This document shows positions 6,991 through 15,967 of a DNA stretch of 64,000 nucleotides, in pieces. Position numbers and translations under genes: made by a program. The stretch comes from Allosphingosinicella vermicomposti (GTDB taxonomy: Bacteria; Pseudomonadota; Alphaproteobacteria; Sphingomonadales; Sphingomonadaceae), in the NCBI RefSeq assembly GCF_003012815.1, contig NZ_PXYJ01000001.1, positions 434,001 to 498,000 of the forward strand. Direction: 5' to 3'. Position 1 is the first letter of the stretch, and every line of letters starts with the position of its first letter. The notes beneath the pieces were generated by a model. The model did no database searches. It had not been told where the DNA came from and was given only the letters and a program-made list of their open reading frames with translations.

Positions 6991-8592
6991 GTGGCAACCA
7001 ATCCGGCAATAGCGGCAGAAGGAAAGACCATTCTTGGTCATCCGCGCGGCCTTTTCGTCTTGTTCTTCGCGGAGATGTGGGAACGCTTTTCCTATTACGG
7101 GATGCGCGCCCTGCTCATCTTCTACCTGACGAAGCATTGGCTTTTCTCGGACGGCGACGCATCGCTGATCTATGGTGCCTATACCTCCCTCGTGTACATC
7201 ACGCCGGTGCTCGGCGGCTATCTTGCCGACCGCTATCTCGGGCAACGAAAGGCGGTGCTGTTCGGCGCTGTCGTCCTGACCCTGGGCCACTTCCTGATGG
7301 CCTTCGAAGGGACAGGCGGACAGGGCGATCCGACGATCAGCATCTTCTGGCTCGCCCTTGCCTTCATTATCGTCGGCTCGGGCTTCCTCAAGGGCAATAT
7401 CTCGGTCATCGTCGGTCAGCTCTATCCGCGTACCGACGTCCGTCGCGACGGTGCCTACACGATCTTCTATATGGGGATTAACCTCGGCTCCTTCTTCGGC
7501 GTTCTGATCGCGGGCTTCCTCGGCGAAACCTATGGCTGGTCCTACGGCTTCGGCGCTGCCGGCGTCGGCATGCTGCTTGGCCTCCTCGTCTTCATCTGGG
7601 GCCGTCCGCTTCTCATGAACCGGGCCGAGCCCCCCGCGCCGGAACGCCTCCGCGAACGCGTTGCGGGCGTCCCCTTCGAATGGCTGCTCTACGGCCTTGG
7701 CCTCGTCGCGATCGCGATCATCTGGGCGCTCGTCCAATATCAGCAGGTCGTGGGTACATTGCTGCTGATCTCCGGCCTCGCGCTCTTTGGCTATATCGGT
7801 TTCACCGCCGTTCGGCAGCTGCCGCGCGACGACCGCGACCGCATCTTCGCGATCCTGTTCCTGCTTCTCCTCCAGCCCGTTTTCTGGGGCCTGTTCGAGC
7901 AAGCGGGCGCGGGCGTGAACCTCTTCACCGACCGTCACGTCGACCGCAATTTCTTCGGCTATGAAATCCCGACCACCTGGTTCCAGTCGGTCAACGCGGC
8001 TTTCATCATCCTGCTCGGCCCGGTCTTCGCGTCGTTGTGGACCAGCCTCGGCCGTCGCGGTATCGAGCCGTCGACCCCGGCGAAGTTCGGCCTCGCCATC
8101 GTTCAGGTCGGCCTTGGCTTCCTCGCCCTCGTCTGGGGCGCGCAGGCCTTTGGCAGCCAGAACATGACGCCGATGATCCTCATCGTCTTCCTCTACCTCC
8201 TCCACACGACCGGCGAGCTTTGCCTGTCGCCCGTTGGGCTTTCCGCCATGAACCGGCTTGCGCCGCGTCACATGGCCGGCCTCATCATGGGCGCCTGGTT
8301 CTTCGCGACGGCGGGCGGCAACTTCGTCGCGGGCCAGATCTCGGCCGCGACGGGCGCCGAAAATGCCGAAAGCGGCGAAGGCGCGAAGGAACTGTTCCTA
8401 AACGTCTGGACCACGGTCGGCTGGACCGCCGTCGGTATCGGTGTCGTCGTGTTGGTGCTCGCGCCCTTCGTGAAGCGCCTGATGCATCTCGACACGCTGC
8501 AGGACGAGCGGATGGCGGGAACGCCGGAGCTCGCCGAGCCGATCGCACCGTCGCCGAACACCAATGGCGAGACTGTACCGGGCAAAGCGTAA
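6991..8592 (+). CDS. Peptide MFS transporter (POT/PTR family)
   Basis: About 533 residues with 12-14 hydrophobic helices. It carries the proton-dependent oligopeptide transporter signatures: the ExxER motif in FFAEMWERFSYYG on helix 1 and the PTR2 segment YTSLVYITPVLGGYLADRYLG. Later come GSGFLKGNISVIVGQLY and LSPVGLSAMNRLAP. It imports di- and tripeptides with protons. GTG at 6991 has GGGAG ten bases upstream and gives the usual short N-terminus; an ATG at 6952 would add 13 residues. Two amidohydrolase genes follow in the same direction at short spacing, suggesting a peptide-hydrolysis and uptake unit. Confidence 0.93.
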   Translation: MATNPAIAAEGKTILGHPRGLFVLFFAEMWERFSYYGMRALLIFYLTKHWLFSDGDASLIYGAYTSLVYITPVLGGYLADRYLGQRKAVLFGAVVLTLGHFLMAFEGTGGQGDPTISIFWLALAFIIVGSGFLKGNISVIVGQLYPRTDVRRDGAYTIFYMGINLGSFFGVLIAGFLGETYGWSYGFGAAGVGMLLGLLVFIWGRPLLMNRAEPPAPERLRERVAGVPFEWLLYGLGLVAIAIIWALVQYQQVVGTLLLISGLALFGYIGFTAVRQLPRDDRDRIFAILFLLLLQPVFWGLFEQAGAGVNLFTDRHVDRNFFGYEIPTTWFQSVNAAFIILLGPVFASLWTSLGRRGIEPSTPAKFGLAIVQVGLGFLALVWGAQAFGSQNMTPMILIVFLYLLHTTGELCLSPVGLSAMNRLAPRHMAGLIMGAWFFATAGGNFVAGQISAATGAENAESGEGAKELFLNVWTTVGWTAVGIGVVVLVLAPFVKRLMHLDTLQDERMAGTPELAEPIAPSPNTNGETVPGKA

Positions 8593-8613
8593 GATCGAAC
8601 AAGGGGCAGCACC

Positions 8614-10005
8614 ATGAAACATCTGCTGACGGGGGCCGCGCTTGCGGCCCTCCTCTCCGCCTGCGCGACCACGTCGGGCGAAGAGCCGAAGGCCGCTTCT
8701 TCGCAAACGCCTGAGGCTGCCGCGCCGGAACCGGTCTACGCCTCCACCTACAAGGCGTATCCGGGCGTGGTGACCGCGATCACCGGCGCGACGGTGTTCG
8801 ACGGCGAAGGCGGGCGGATCGACAACGGCACGGTGGTGCTGGCCGACGGCAAGGTGCTCGCGGTCGGCGGGGCGGACACGGCGATCCCCGAAGGCGCGAC
8901 GCGGATCGACGCGGCGGGCAAATGGGTGACGCCGGGCGTCATCGACATTCACAGTCACCTTGGCGACTATCCGAGCCCGGGGGTCGAGGCGCATTCCGAC
9001 GGCAATGAAATCACCAGCCCCGTTCGGCCTGAGGTATGGGCCGAACATAGCGTCTGGCCGCAGGATCCGGGCTTTTCCCGTGCGCTCGCCAATGGCGGGG
9101 TGACGACGCTTCAGATCCTGCCGGGATCGGCGAACCTTTTTGGCGGGCGCACGGTAACGCTGAAGAACGTGCCCGCGCGCACCGTTCAGGGCATGAAGTT
9201 TCCGGGCGCGCCCCATGGCCTCAAAATGGCGTGCGGCGAAAACCCCAAGCGCGTCTATGGCAATCGCAACCAGATGCCCGGCACGCGCATGGGCAATATG
9301 GCGCTCAATCGCCAGACCTGGCTCAAGGCGCAGGATTATAAGCGCAAGGTCGCGAAGGATCCGAATACGCCCCGCGACCTCCAGATGGAGACACTGGTCG
9401 GTGTGCTCGACGGCGAAATCCTGGTCCACAACCATTGCTATCGCGCCGATGAAATGGCGCAGGTTTTGGATATGGCGAAAGAGTTCGGCTACAAGGTATC
9501 GACCTTCCACCATGCGGTGGAGGCGTACAAGATCGCCGACCTGCTCCGCGACAACAATGTCTGCGGTGCTTTGTGGGCAGATTGGTGGGGCTTCAAGATG
9601 GAAGCCTATGACGCCATCAACGAGAATATTCCGCTGATGCACAAAGCGGGCGCCTGCACGATCGTCCATTCCGACGATTCCAACGGTATCCAGCGCCTCA
9701 ATCAGGAAGCGGCCAAAGCGATGGGCGATGGCCGCCGCGCGGGGATTGAGATCGCGCCGGAAACCGCCTGGACGTGGCTCAGCTACAATCCGGCCAAGGC
9801 GATGGGCATCTCCGACCAGACGGGCAGTTTGAAGCCCGGCAAGATGGCCGACGTGGTGCTGTGGAACGGCGATCCGTTCAGCGTCTACACCCGGCCCGAG
9901 CGCGTGTGGATCGACGGGGCGCTGATGTATGATGCCAATGATCCGAAGCGGAGGCCGGTGTCGGACTTCGAGCTCGGCCAGCCGGGTGAGGGAGATGTGA
10001 AATGA
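8614..10005 (+). CDS. Lipoprotein amidohydrolase (imidazolonepropionase-like)
   Basis: A 463-residue metal-dependent hydrolase with a lipoprotein signal (MKHLLTGAALAALLSAC, lipobox cysteine 17), so it probably acts at the periplasmic face of a membrane. The composite domain starts near residue 55. Metal-ligand candidates are the HxH at 113/115 (DIHSHLG), histidines 272/274 (VHNH) and 299/300 (FHH), and aspartate 354 in VHSDDSN. This matches the imidazolonepropionase/prolidase-type amidohydrolases that hydrolyse dipeptides or N-acyl amino acids. Substrate is not identifiable. It follows a peptide symporter by 21 bases and overlaps the next, catalytically degenerate amidohydrolase by ATGA. Confidence 0.88.
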   Translation: MKHLLTGAALAALLSACATTSGEEPKAASSQTPEAAAPEPVYASTYKAYPGVVTAITGATVFDGEGGRIDNGTVVLADGKVLAVGGADTAIPEGATRIDAAGKWVTPGVIDIHSHLGDYPSPGVEAHSDGNEITSPVRPEVWAEHSVWPQDPGFSRALANGGVTTLQILPGSANLFGGRTVTLKNVPARTVQGMKFPGAPHGLKMACGENPKRVYGNRNQMPGTRMGNMALNRQTWLKAQDYKRKVAKDPNTPRDLQMETLVGVLDGEILVHNHCYRADEMAQVLDMAKEFGYKVSTFHHAVEAYKIADLLRDNNVCGALWADWWGFKMEAYDAINENIPLMHKAGACTIVHSDDSNGIQRLNQEAAKAMGDGRRAGIEIAPETAWTWLSYNPAKAMGISDQTGSLKPGKMADVVLWNGDPFSVYTRPERVWIDGALMYDANDPKRRPVSDFELGQPGEGDVK

Positions 10006-11387
10006 CTTTATCCCTCAACTCCCGCTCCTTCCGACCCAACCACCGTTCGGTTCGAGCGAAGTCGAGAACCGTGGGCGCAAACGCATCTCGACTCCGCACG
10101 ATGCGAACGGGGTTGGTTGCCCTTGCGGCGCTGATTGCCGCCCCCGCCGCCGCGCAGACCATTGCGATCACCAATGGCAAGGTCGCGATTGGTGACGGAT
10201 CGGCGCCGATCGACAATGGCACGGTGGTGATCCGCAACGGCCGCATCGTCGCGGCGGGCGCCAATGTCAGTGTTCCGGCCGATGCCCAGCGCATCGATGC
10301 GGAGGGGCGCTGGGTCACGCCGGGCCTCGTCGCGGGCTTTACGCAGCTTGGCCTCGTCGAGGTCGAAGCGGTTGGCGATACCAACGATACGGTTGCGGCG
10401 AGCTCGCCATTTTCGGCGGCGCTGGATGTCGCGCCAGCCGTCAATGCGCGCGTGTCGTCCATGGCGATCAGCCGGGGTCGTGGCGTCACCCGTGCCGTGA
10501 TTGCGCCCGATACGGCGCGCACGATGTTCGCAGGGCAAGGCGCGCTGGTCGACACGGGCGAGGATCGCGATGCGGTGTTTGTCCCGCGCGCCTTCCAGTT
10601 CGTGGAGTTCGGCGAGCGCGGCGCGAATGAAGCGGGCGGCAGCCGCGCGGCGGCTTACGCTTTCTTCCGCAACGCGATGCTGGAAGCGCGGGAATATGCC
10701 CGAAACCCGTCCGCTTATGGCGGCAGGGATTCGGATGCGCTTCTGATGCGCCTCGATGCCGCGGCGCTCGTGCCGGTCGTCGAAGGAAAGCAGTCTCTGC
10801 TCGTCCATGTCGAGCAAGCGAGCGACATCCTGCAAGTGCTTAAGCTGCGGGAGGAATTTCCGGCGCTGAAACTCGTGCTGGTCGGCGCGAGCGAAGGCTG
10901 GATGGTCGCGGACAGGATCGCGGCGGCGGGCGTCCCCGTCATCGCATCGGCCCTCAATGACCTGCCTTCATCCTTCGAAGTGCTGGCCGCCACCCAGTCC
11001 AATTACGGGCGGATGCAGGATGCGGGCGTGAAGCTTGGCGTCGGCGAGGTTGGCGGACAGCCGCGCAACGCCAAGCAGTCGGCGGGCAATCTCGTGGCCC
11101 TGTCCAAGGTGCCGGGCGCGAGCGGGCTCAGCTGGGACGAGGCGTTGGCCGCCATTACTTCCGGCCCTGCGGAAGTAATGGGCCTTGGCAATGATTTCGG
11201 ATCTCTCCGCGCTGGCCGCCGCGCCGACGTGGTGATCTGGGACGGCGATCCGCTCGAGCTGAGCTCGGCGCCCGCGCTGATGCTGATCGACGGGGCGCAG
11301 CAGCCGCTCGGCAGCCGTCAGACCCGGCTTCGCGACCGCTATCTCGATCCGGCCGAGGGGCAGCTTCCCAAGGCCTATGACCGGTAA
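10002..11387 (+). CDS. Amidohydrolase-like protein lacking metal ligands
   Basis: A secreted paralogue of the preceding amidohydrolase. It shares the N-terminal composite-domain strands (NGTVVIRNGRIVAAG), the WVTPGL turn and the C-terminal GSLRAGRRADVVIWDGDPLE. The HxH pair is replaced by AGFTQLG, the VHNH site by VHVE, the FHH site by VGAS, and the HSDD site by GVGE. It therefore probably does not bind the usual metals. The ATGA overlap at 10002 suggests translational coupling, but the signal peptide (MRTGLVALAALIAAPAAAQ) only begins at 10101. The intervening codons derive largely from a repeat at 10043-10110. Either start may be used. Confidence 0.85.
   Translation: MTLSLNSRSFRPNHRSVRAKSRTVGANASRLRTMRTGLVALAALIAAPAAAQTIAITNGKVAIGDGSAPIDNGTVVIRNGRIVAAGANVSVPADAQRIDAEGRWVTPGLVAGFTQLGLVEVEAVGDTNDTVAASSPFSAALDVAPAVNARVSSMAISRGRGVTRAVIAPDTARTMFAGQGALVDTGEDRDAVFVPRAFQFVEFGERGANEAGGSRAAAYAFFRNAMLEAREYARNPSAYGGRDSDALLMRLDAAALVPVVEGKQSLLVHVEQASDILQVLKLREEFPALKLVLVGASEGWMVADRIAAAGVPVIASALNDLPSSFEVLAATQSNYGRMQDAGVKLGVGEVGGQPRNAKQSAGNLVALSKVPGASGLSWDEALAAITSGPAEVMGLGNDFGSLRAGRRADVVIWDGDPLELSSAPALMLIDGAQQPLGSRQTRLRDRYLDPAEGQLPKAYDR
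10043..10110. repeat. Inverted repeat element (family B) at a gene start
   Basis: CCGTTCGGTTCGAGCGAAGT at the left is mirrored by TCTCGACTCCGC and CGAACGG at the right. The same family B core, GAGCGAAGTCGAGA, is in the RNase R gene at 58017-58072. Here it lies between the coupled ATG at 10002 and the signal peptide. Confidence 0.7.
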
Positions 11388-11460
11388 GTGACGTCCAGCG
11401 GGTGGAGGGCGGCGCGGCCGATCTTGACCCCCGCCCGTCGGAGCGTCAAAGCATGGCGTC

Positions 11461-11709
11461 ATGCAGGAACAGGCTGAACCCATCGAGCAATTGTCCTTCG
11501 AAGCCGCGCTGAAGCGGCTGGAGGAAATCGTGCGGAAGCTCGAAAGCGGGGAGGCATCGCTCGACCAGTCGATCGAGCTTTATGCCGAGGGCGACCGTTT
11601 GAAGCAGCAATGCGAGGCGCGACTGCAAGCGGCGCAGGCTAGAATCGAGAAGATTCAGTTTGGTCCGGGCGGGCAGCCGTCCGGCACGGTTCCGTTCGAC
11701 AGCGAATGA
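11461..11709 (+). CDS. xseB: Exodeoxyribonuclease VII small subunit
   Basis: An 82-residue protein with the XseB helical hairpin: [20 protein letters not shown] followed by [17 protein letters not shown] and a coiled C-terminal helix. Together with the large subunit XseA (not in this window) it forms exonuclease VII, which degrades single-stranded DNA from both ends. Its stop overlaps the start of the polyprenyl synthetase gene by ATGA. The xseB-ispA pairing is conserved in many proteobacteria; here the dxs gene that often follows is replaced by coaD. Confidence 0.95.
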   Translation: MQEQAEPIEQLSFEAALKRLEEIVRKLESGEASLDQSIELYAEGDRLKQQCEARLQAAQARIEKIQFGPGGQPSGTVPFDSE

Positions 11710-12617
11710 CCGCAGCCGTGGCCGAGAGCCAAGCCCTGCTGAAAAGCGCCATCGATGAAATCGGCGCGGACATCGATCGGCTGTTCGATCAGCTGCTTGC
11801 AGTCCCGCAGGATCAACGCGCGCGGCTTTACGAGGCGATGCGATATGCCGCGATCGGCGGCGGCAAGCGGATGCGGCCCCTGCTGGTGGTTGCGGCGTCC
11901 AACCTCTTCGGCATCGACCGGGCCCGCGCGCTTCGCGTTGGCCTCGCCGTCGAATGCATTCACGTCTATTCGCTGATCCACGACGATTTGCCGTGCATGG
12001 ACGATGACGATCTGCGCCGGGGCAAGCCGACCACGCACAAGGCATTCGACGAATGTACGGCAGTGCTAGCGGGCGACTGCCTGCATGACCTCGCCTTTCA
12101 GGTGCTCGCCGATCCGCGCATCAGCGACGATCATGCGGTGCGGGTGGAGCTGGTGGCCGAGCTCGCGCGGGCATCCGGCCCGGCGGGCATGGCGGGCGGC
12201 CAGATGATGGATTTGATGGCCGCGCAGGAGCAGATGGACCTCGCCGCCGTTACCCGTTTGCAGCAGCTGAAGACCGGCGCGCTCATTGGCTTTTGCCTGG
12301 AAGCGGCGGCGATCATGGCGCGCATCCCGACCGAGGGCCGCACGAGTTTGCGCGGCTATGCCCGCGATCTCGGCCTCGCCTTCCAGATTGCCGACGATCT
12401 TCTCGACGTCGAGGGTGATGAGGCGGTGACGGGGAAGAAGGTCGGCAAGGATGCGGCGGCGGGCAAGGAAACCTTTGTGTCGCTGCTCGGCGTCGAACGG
12501 GCGCGGCAGCAGGCGCATATGCTGGTCGACCAGGCGATCGATCATCTGAAGGATTTCGGAGCGGAGGCCGATCTGCTCCGCGCCATCGCCCGCTTCGTCA
12601 TCGAGCGCGATCATTGA
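11706..12617 (+). CDS. ispA: Polyprenyl synthetase (farnesyl diphosphate synthase)
   Basis: A 303-residue trans-prenyltransferase making farnesyl diphosphate from isopentenyl and dimethylallyl diphosphates. The first aspartate-rich motif starts at residue 93 ([10 protein letters not shown]) and the GGKRMRPLL segment binds IPP. The second aspartate-rich motif is [13 protein letters not shown]. Its product feeds quinone, carotenoid and undecaprenyl synthesis. The four-base overlap with xseB supports translational coupling. The insertion of two residues in the first motif (DDxxxxD) is usual for bacterial FPP/GPP synthases; exact chain length is inferred. Confidence 0.94.
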   Translation: MTAAVAESQALLKSAIDEIGADIDRLFDQLLAVPQDQRARLYEAMRYAAIGGGKRMRPLLVVAASNLFGIDRARALRVGLAVECIHVYSLIHDDLPCMDDDDLRRGKPTTHKAFDECTAVLAGDCLHDLAFQVLADPRISDDHAVRVELVAELARASGPAGMAGGQMMDLMAAQEQMDLAAVTRLQQLKTGALIGFCLEAAAIMARIPTEGRTSLRGYARDLGLAFQIADDLLDVEGDEAVTGKKVGKDAAAGKETFVSLLGVERARQQAHMLVDQAIDHLKDFGAEADLLRAIARFVIERDH

Positions 12618-12651
12618 TGACCGGCCGCTACATTCTTGGATATTGGGAAGC

Positions 12652-13155
12652 ATGACCCGCACCGCAGTCTATCCCGGGACGTTCGATCCCATCACGCTTG
12701 GCCATATGGATATCATCCGGCGCGGCGCGAAGCTGGTTGATTGCCTGGTGATCGGGGTTACAACCAATCCGTCCAAATCGCCGATGTTCAGCTTGGAGGA
12801 GCGGCTCGCCATGGTGCGCCGCGAAATTGCGGACATTCCGGGCGACATCAAGGTCGTCGCATTCGATTCGCTGCTGATGGATTTCGCCGAGCGGGAGGGC
12901 GCGTCGATGATCCTGCGCGGCCTGCGCGCCGTCGCGGACTTCGAATATGAATATCAGATGGCGGGGATGAACCAGCAAATCAACGCCGAGATCGAGACCG
13001 TCTTCCTTATGGCGGACGTGTCGCTGCAGCCCATTGCGTCCCGCCTCGTCAAGGAAATCGCCATGTACGGCGGAGACATATCCAAGTTCGTGCCGCCCGT
13101 CGTCGCCGCCGAAGTCGGTGCCCGCGTCGACGCGATTGGCCGCAAAGGCTCTTGA
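12652..13155 (+). CDS. coaD: Pantetheine-phosphate adenylyltransferase
   Basis: A 167-residue nucleotidyltransferase that adenylates 4'-phosphopantetheine in coenzyme A synthesis. The N-terminus AVYPGTFDPITLGHMDII holds the T/HxGH nucleotide-binding motif. The active-site loops are ILRGLRAVADFEYEYQMAGMN and the C-terminal serine-rich loop (LQPIASRLVKEIA). GGGAA precedes the ATG at 12652. An upstream in-frame TTG would add only three residues. Length and motifs are standard. Confidence 0.97.
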   Translation: MTRTAVYPGTFDPITLGHMDIIRRGAKLVDCLVIGVTTNPSKSPMFSLEERLAMVRREIADIPGDIKVVAFDSLLMDFAEREGASMILRGLRAVADFEYEYQMAGMNQQINAEIETVFLMADVSLQPIASRLVKEIAMYGGDISKFVPPVVAAEVGARVDAIGRKGS

Positions 13156-13223
13156 TCGTTCAGCTTGAGCTAAGCAGAAGGGCGGCAAAGCCGTCAGGGC
13201 ATATCCCAAGGATCCTCGATATC

Positions 13224-13958
13224 ATGCGTTTCAAACCCGTTTTCGCCCTGATCGCCGGCCTGGCGCTGACTTCGCCGCTTGGCGCGCAAACTGCGGGCAA
13301 CCCGGTGCCTCGTGAAGCCAGCGCATCGACGGCAGCGATGACGCAAGCCGCAGCGACCGATGCCGCCGCGAAAGCCAAGGCGCTAATCAATGTTCCGGCG
13401 CTGGAGCCTGAAAACACCCTTCATCTCGATCTGTCGACCGGCGGCCGGGTCAGCATCCAGCTGCGCCCGGATATCGCGCCCAATCATGTCGAGCGGATCA
13501 AAACGCTGACCCGCCAGGGCTTCTACAACAACCTGCTTTTCCATCGCGTGATCGAAGGCTTCATGGCACAGACCGGCGACCCGCAGGGCACGGGCGAGGG
13601 CGGTTCGCAGCTGCCCGACCTGACGGCGGAGTTTAACGGCCTGCCGCACGTGCGCGGCGCCGTATCCATGGCGCGGGCGGGCGATCCAAACAGCGCGAAC
13701 AGCCAGTTCTTCATCATGTTCATACCGCGCCTGACGCTGGACAATAAATATACGGTATTCGGCCGTGTGGTGAGCGGCATGCAATATGTCGATGCGATCC
13801 AGCGGGGCGAGCCGCCGATCAATCCGTCGCGCATCGTTCGCGCGTCGATCGGCGCCGATAATGTGCCGCCGCTTTCGCCTGCCGAGCTGGCCGCTGCCGC
13901 ACCGCCGGTTCCCGCCCCGGCGCCAGCTCCGGTTCCGGCACCGACGCCGCAAAACTGA
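13224..13958 (+). CDS. Periplasmic cyclophilin-type peptidyl-prolyl isomerase
   Basis: A 244-residue protein with a signal peptide ([22 protein letters not shown]), a short spacer, and a compact bacterial cyclophilin domain. The domain shows [42 protein letters not shown] and [18 protein letters not shown], which include the catalytic arginine and the FF motif. It ends in a proline-alanine tail that may contact the cell wall or be a linker. It should accelerate prolyl isomerisation in exported proteins. AAGGA precedes 13224. The open frame extends upstream but without family sequence. Confidence 0.92.
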   Translation: MRFKPVFALIAGLALTSPLGAQTAGNPVPREASASTAAMTQAAATDAAAKAKALINVPALEPENTLHLDLSTGGRVSIQLRPDIAPNHVERIKTLTRQGFYNNLLFHRVIEGFMAQTGDPQGTGEGGSQLPDLTAEFNGLPHVRGAVSMARAGDPNSANSQFFIMFIPRLTLDNKYTVFGRVVSGMQYVDAIQRGEPPINPSRIVRASIGADNVPPLSPAELAAAAPPVPAPAPAPVPAPTPQN

Positions 13959-13974
13959 TGGACGAAGCGCGCTG

Positions 13975-15009
13975 ATGCGCGTCGATCTTTTCGATTTCGA
14001 ACTGCCGCAGGAGCGGATCGCGCTCCGGCCCGTCAGCCCGCGCGATGCCGCGCGGATGCTTGTCGTGCGCGGCGGCGGGGCGATGGAGGATCGGATCGTT
14101 TCGGATCTTCCGGGCCTTTTGCGTGCGGGCGATATGCTCGTCTTCAACGACACGCGCGTCATTCCCGCCCAGCTTGAGGGGCTGCGCGGTGAGGCGCGGA
14201 TCGGTGCGACGCTGCACAAGCGTGAGGGTTTGCGCAGCTGGCGTGCCTTCATCCGCAACGCCAAGAGGCTGAAGGATGGCGACCGGATCGATTTCGGCGC
14301 GAACGTTTCCGCCATTGCCGGCGAGCGCGGGGAGGATGGCGGCTTTCTCCTCACCTTTGATGGCGAGGAGCCGGTGGAGGTGCTGCTCGAGCGGGCGGGG
14401 CGGATGCCGCTGCCGCCCTATATTGCGGGCAAGCGCGACACGGACGAACGGGATTTGTCCGATTATCAGACGATGTTCGCGAAGGAGAAGGGCGCCGTCG
14501 CCGCGCCGACCGCCGCGCTGCATTTCACGCCTGAGCTGCTCGCCGCGCTCGATGCGAAGAGCGTGCTTCACGAGACGCTGACGCTCCACGTCGGGGCGGG
14601 CACCTTCCTGCCGGTCAAGGCCGACGATACGGACGATCATCGCATGCATAGCGAATGGGGCCGGATCGATGGCGCGACGGCGGAGCGCATCAATGCTGCG
14701 CGCGCTGCCGGGGGACGGATCATCGCGGTTGGCACGACGAGCCTGCGCCTGCTGGAAAGCGCGGCGGGCGAGGATGGGCTGGTCCGGCCGTTCGCGGATG
14801 ATACGGCGATCTTTATTACTCCGGGTTATCGATTCCGGGTGGTGGATGGGCTGATGACCAACTTCCATTTGCCCAAATCGACCCTGTTCATGCTGGTTTC
14901 GGCATTGATGGGGCGTGAGGTGATGCAAGCGGCCTATGCCCATGCGATTGCGGATGGATATCGCTTCTATTCCTATGGGGATGCGAGTTTATTGCTGCCT
15001 GAGGGGTGA
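13975..15009 (+). CDS. queA: S-adenosylmethionine:tRNA ribosyltransferase-isomerase
   Basis: A 344-residue QueA that transfers and isomerises the ribosyl group of S-adenosylmethionine to preQ1-tRNA, giving epoxyqueuosine. Motifs include [18 protein letters not shown] at the N-terminus, [48 protein letters not shown] and the C-terminal [19 protein letters not shown]. The true start is 13975; upstream codons belong to another frame of the cyclophilin. The partner gene tgt is in the window but 16 kb away (31594-32727), so the frequently adjacent queA-tgt pair is separated here. Confidence 0.97.
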   Translation: MRVDLFDFELPQERIALRPVSPRDAARMLVVRGGGAMEDRIVSDLPGLLRAGDMLVFNDTRVIPAQLEGLRGEARIGATLHKREGLRSWRAFIRNAKRLKDGDRIDFGANVSAIAGERGEDGGFLLTFDGEEPVEVLLERAGRMPLPPYIAGKRDTDERDLSDYQTMFAKEKGAVAAPTAALHFTPELLAALDAKSVLHETLTLHVGAGTFLPVKADDTDDHRMHSEWGRIDGATAERINAARAAGGRIIAVGTTSLRLLESAAGEDGLVRPFADDTAIFITPGYRFRVVDGLMTNFHLPKSTLFMLVSALMGREVMQAAYAHAIADGYRFYSYGDASLLLPEG

Positions 15010-15027
15010 GGGCTTCTTGCCCGAGTA

Positions 15028-15098
15028 CCGCTAGTCCTGAGCTTGTCGAAGGGCGTGAGAAGGGTTCACACGTCCTTCGACAAGCTCAGGACTAGCGG
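15028..15098. repeat. Inverted pair of family A repeats
   Basis: Two family A units in opposite orientation (15028-15055 and 15071-15098) lie 15 bases apart, directly after queA. They could form a long hairpin in the queA 3' end and act as its terminator or mRNA stabiliser. Confidence 0.8.
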
Positions 15099-15170
15099 TG
15101 TGCGGGGAGCTGATGCTTCTGGAGCGAACGAGCGCTCCTCGCCGCCGCTTTGTTCACTGAATTCCACTCA

Positions 15171-15245
15171 GCCGCTAACCCTGAGCCTGTCGAAGGGCGT
15201 GGGCAAGGTGCGATTCACACGCCCTTCGAAGCTCAGGGCTAGCGG
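15171..15245. repeat. Second inverted pair of family A repeats
   Basis: A second pair (15171-15199 and 15220-15245) follows the first by 72 bases. The right copy has lost four bases inside the core (CTTCGAAGCTCAG instead of CTTCGACAGGCTCAG), showing decay. Four units in 218 bases make this the densest cluster of the family in the window. Confidence 0.8.
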
Positions 15246-15288
15246 TGGGGGTGTGCGTAGGGTGAGTGGTGAGCCCGGGACGAGGGCG

Positions 15289-15912
15289 TTAATCCCCAGC
15301 CTTTGCCAGGAGGATCAATTCCGCGCGGCTCTTGATTTCCAGCTTGTCAAAAATCTTGTGGAGGTGGACCTTGACCGTGCCTTCGGTGAGGCCGAGTTCG
15401 GAGGCGACTTCCTTGTTGCGGAGGCCCTGCTGGACGAGACCGGCAATGGCGCGTTCGCGGGGGCTTAAGGGTTTTAGGGGGTCACCGCCCGCATTGTCGC
15501 CGAGGGTGTAATCCATCGCGCGCTGAAGCACTTCATGGTCGAGCCAGCGGCGGCCCTGCATCACCATATCGAGGCAGGGTACGAGATCCCTGGGCGCGGC
15601 GGATTTGATGACGAGGCCGTTGACGCCGAGTTGCATCGCTTCGGTCGCCTTCTGATCGTTGATGCGGCCGGTGAGGAGGATGACGGGGCGCTGGTCCCCC
15701 CGGCTGCGAAGCGTGCGCAAGATGTCGAGGCCGGTGCGGCCGGGCATGTCAACGTCGAGGATCAGCACGTCGGGCCGAGCGGACGCAATTTCGTCCAGCA
15801 CTTCCTCCCCATTGGTGACGGCGGCGGCGACCTTGTAATTGCTGTTCGCGAGGAGGAGTTCGATGCCCGACAGGGTGAGCGGATCGTCCTCCGCCAACAG
15901 AACCTTCGTCAT
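15289..15912 (-). CDS. NarL/FixJ-type response regulator
   Basis: A 207-residue two-domain regulator. The N-terminal receiver (residues 1-120) carries the DD acid pocket in LLAEDDPLTL, the phospho-acceptor aspartate in VLILDVDMPG, the threonine of ILLTG and the lysine of VIKSAAP. The C-terminal LuxR helix-turn-helix (LSPRERAIAGLVQQGLRNKE, then VASELGLTEGTVKVHLHKI) ends the protein. No histidine kinase gene lies nearby, so it is an orphan in this window. It sits 55 bases downstream of tamB on the same strand and may be cotranscribed with tamA-tamB, though no functional link is established. Confidence 0.94.
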   Translation of the reverse strand: MTKVLLAEDDPLTLSGIELLLANSNYKVAAAVTNGEEVLDEIASARPDVLILDVDMPGRTGLDILRTLRSRGDQRPVILLTGRINDQKATEAMQLGVNGLVIKSAAPRDLVPCLDMVMQGRRWLDHEVLQRAMDYTLGDNAGGDPLKPLSPRERAIAGLVQQGLRNKEVASELGLTEGTVKVHLHKIFDKLEIKSRAELILLAKAGD

Positions 15913-15967
15913 TCAAATACTCCGGTACAAACTGAGCAATACGATTCGTGCACCTACCCTAAACCAA

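Noticed and set aside
15028-15245. CRISPR array
   Set aside because: Units alternate in orientation and spacing is irregular; they are palindromic repeats, and no cas genes are nearby.
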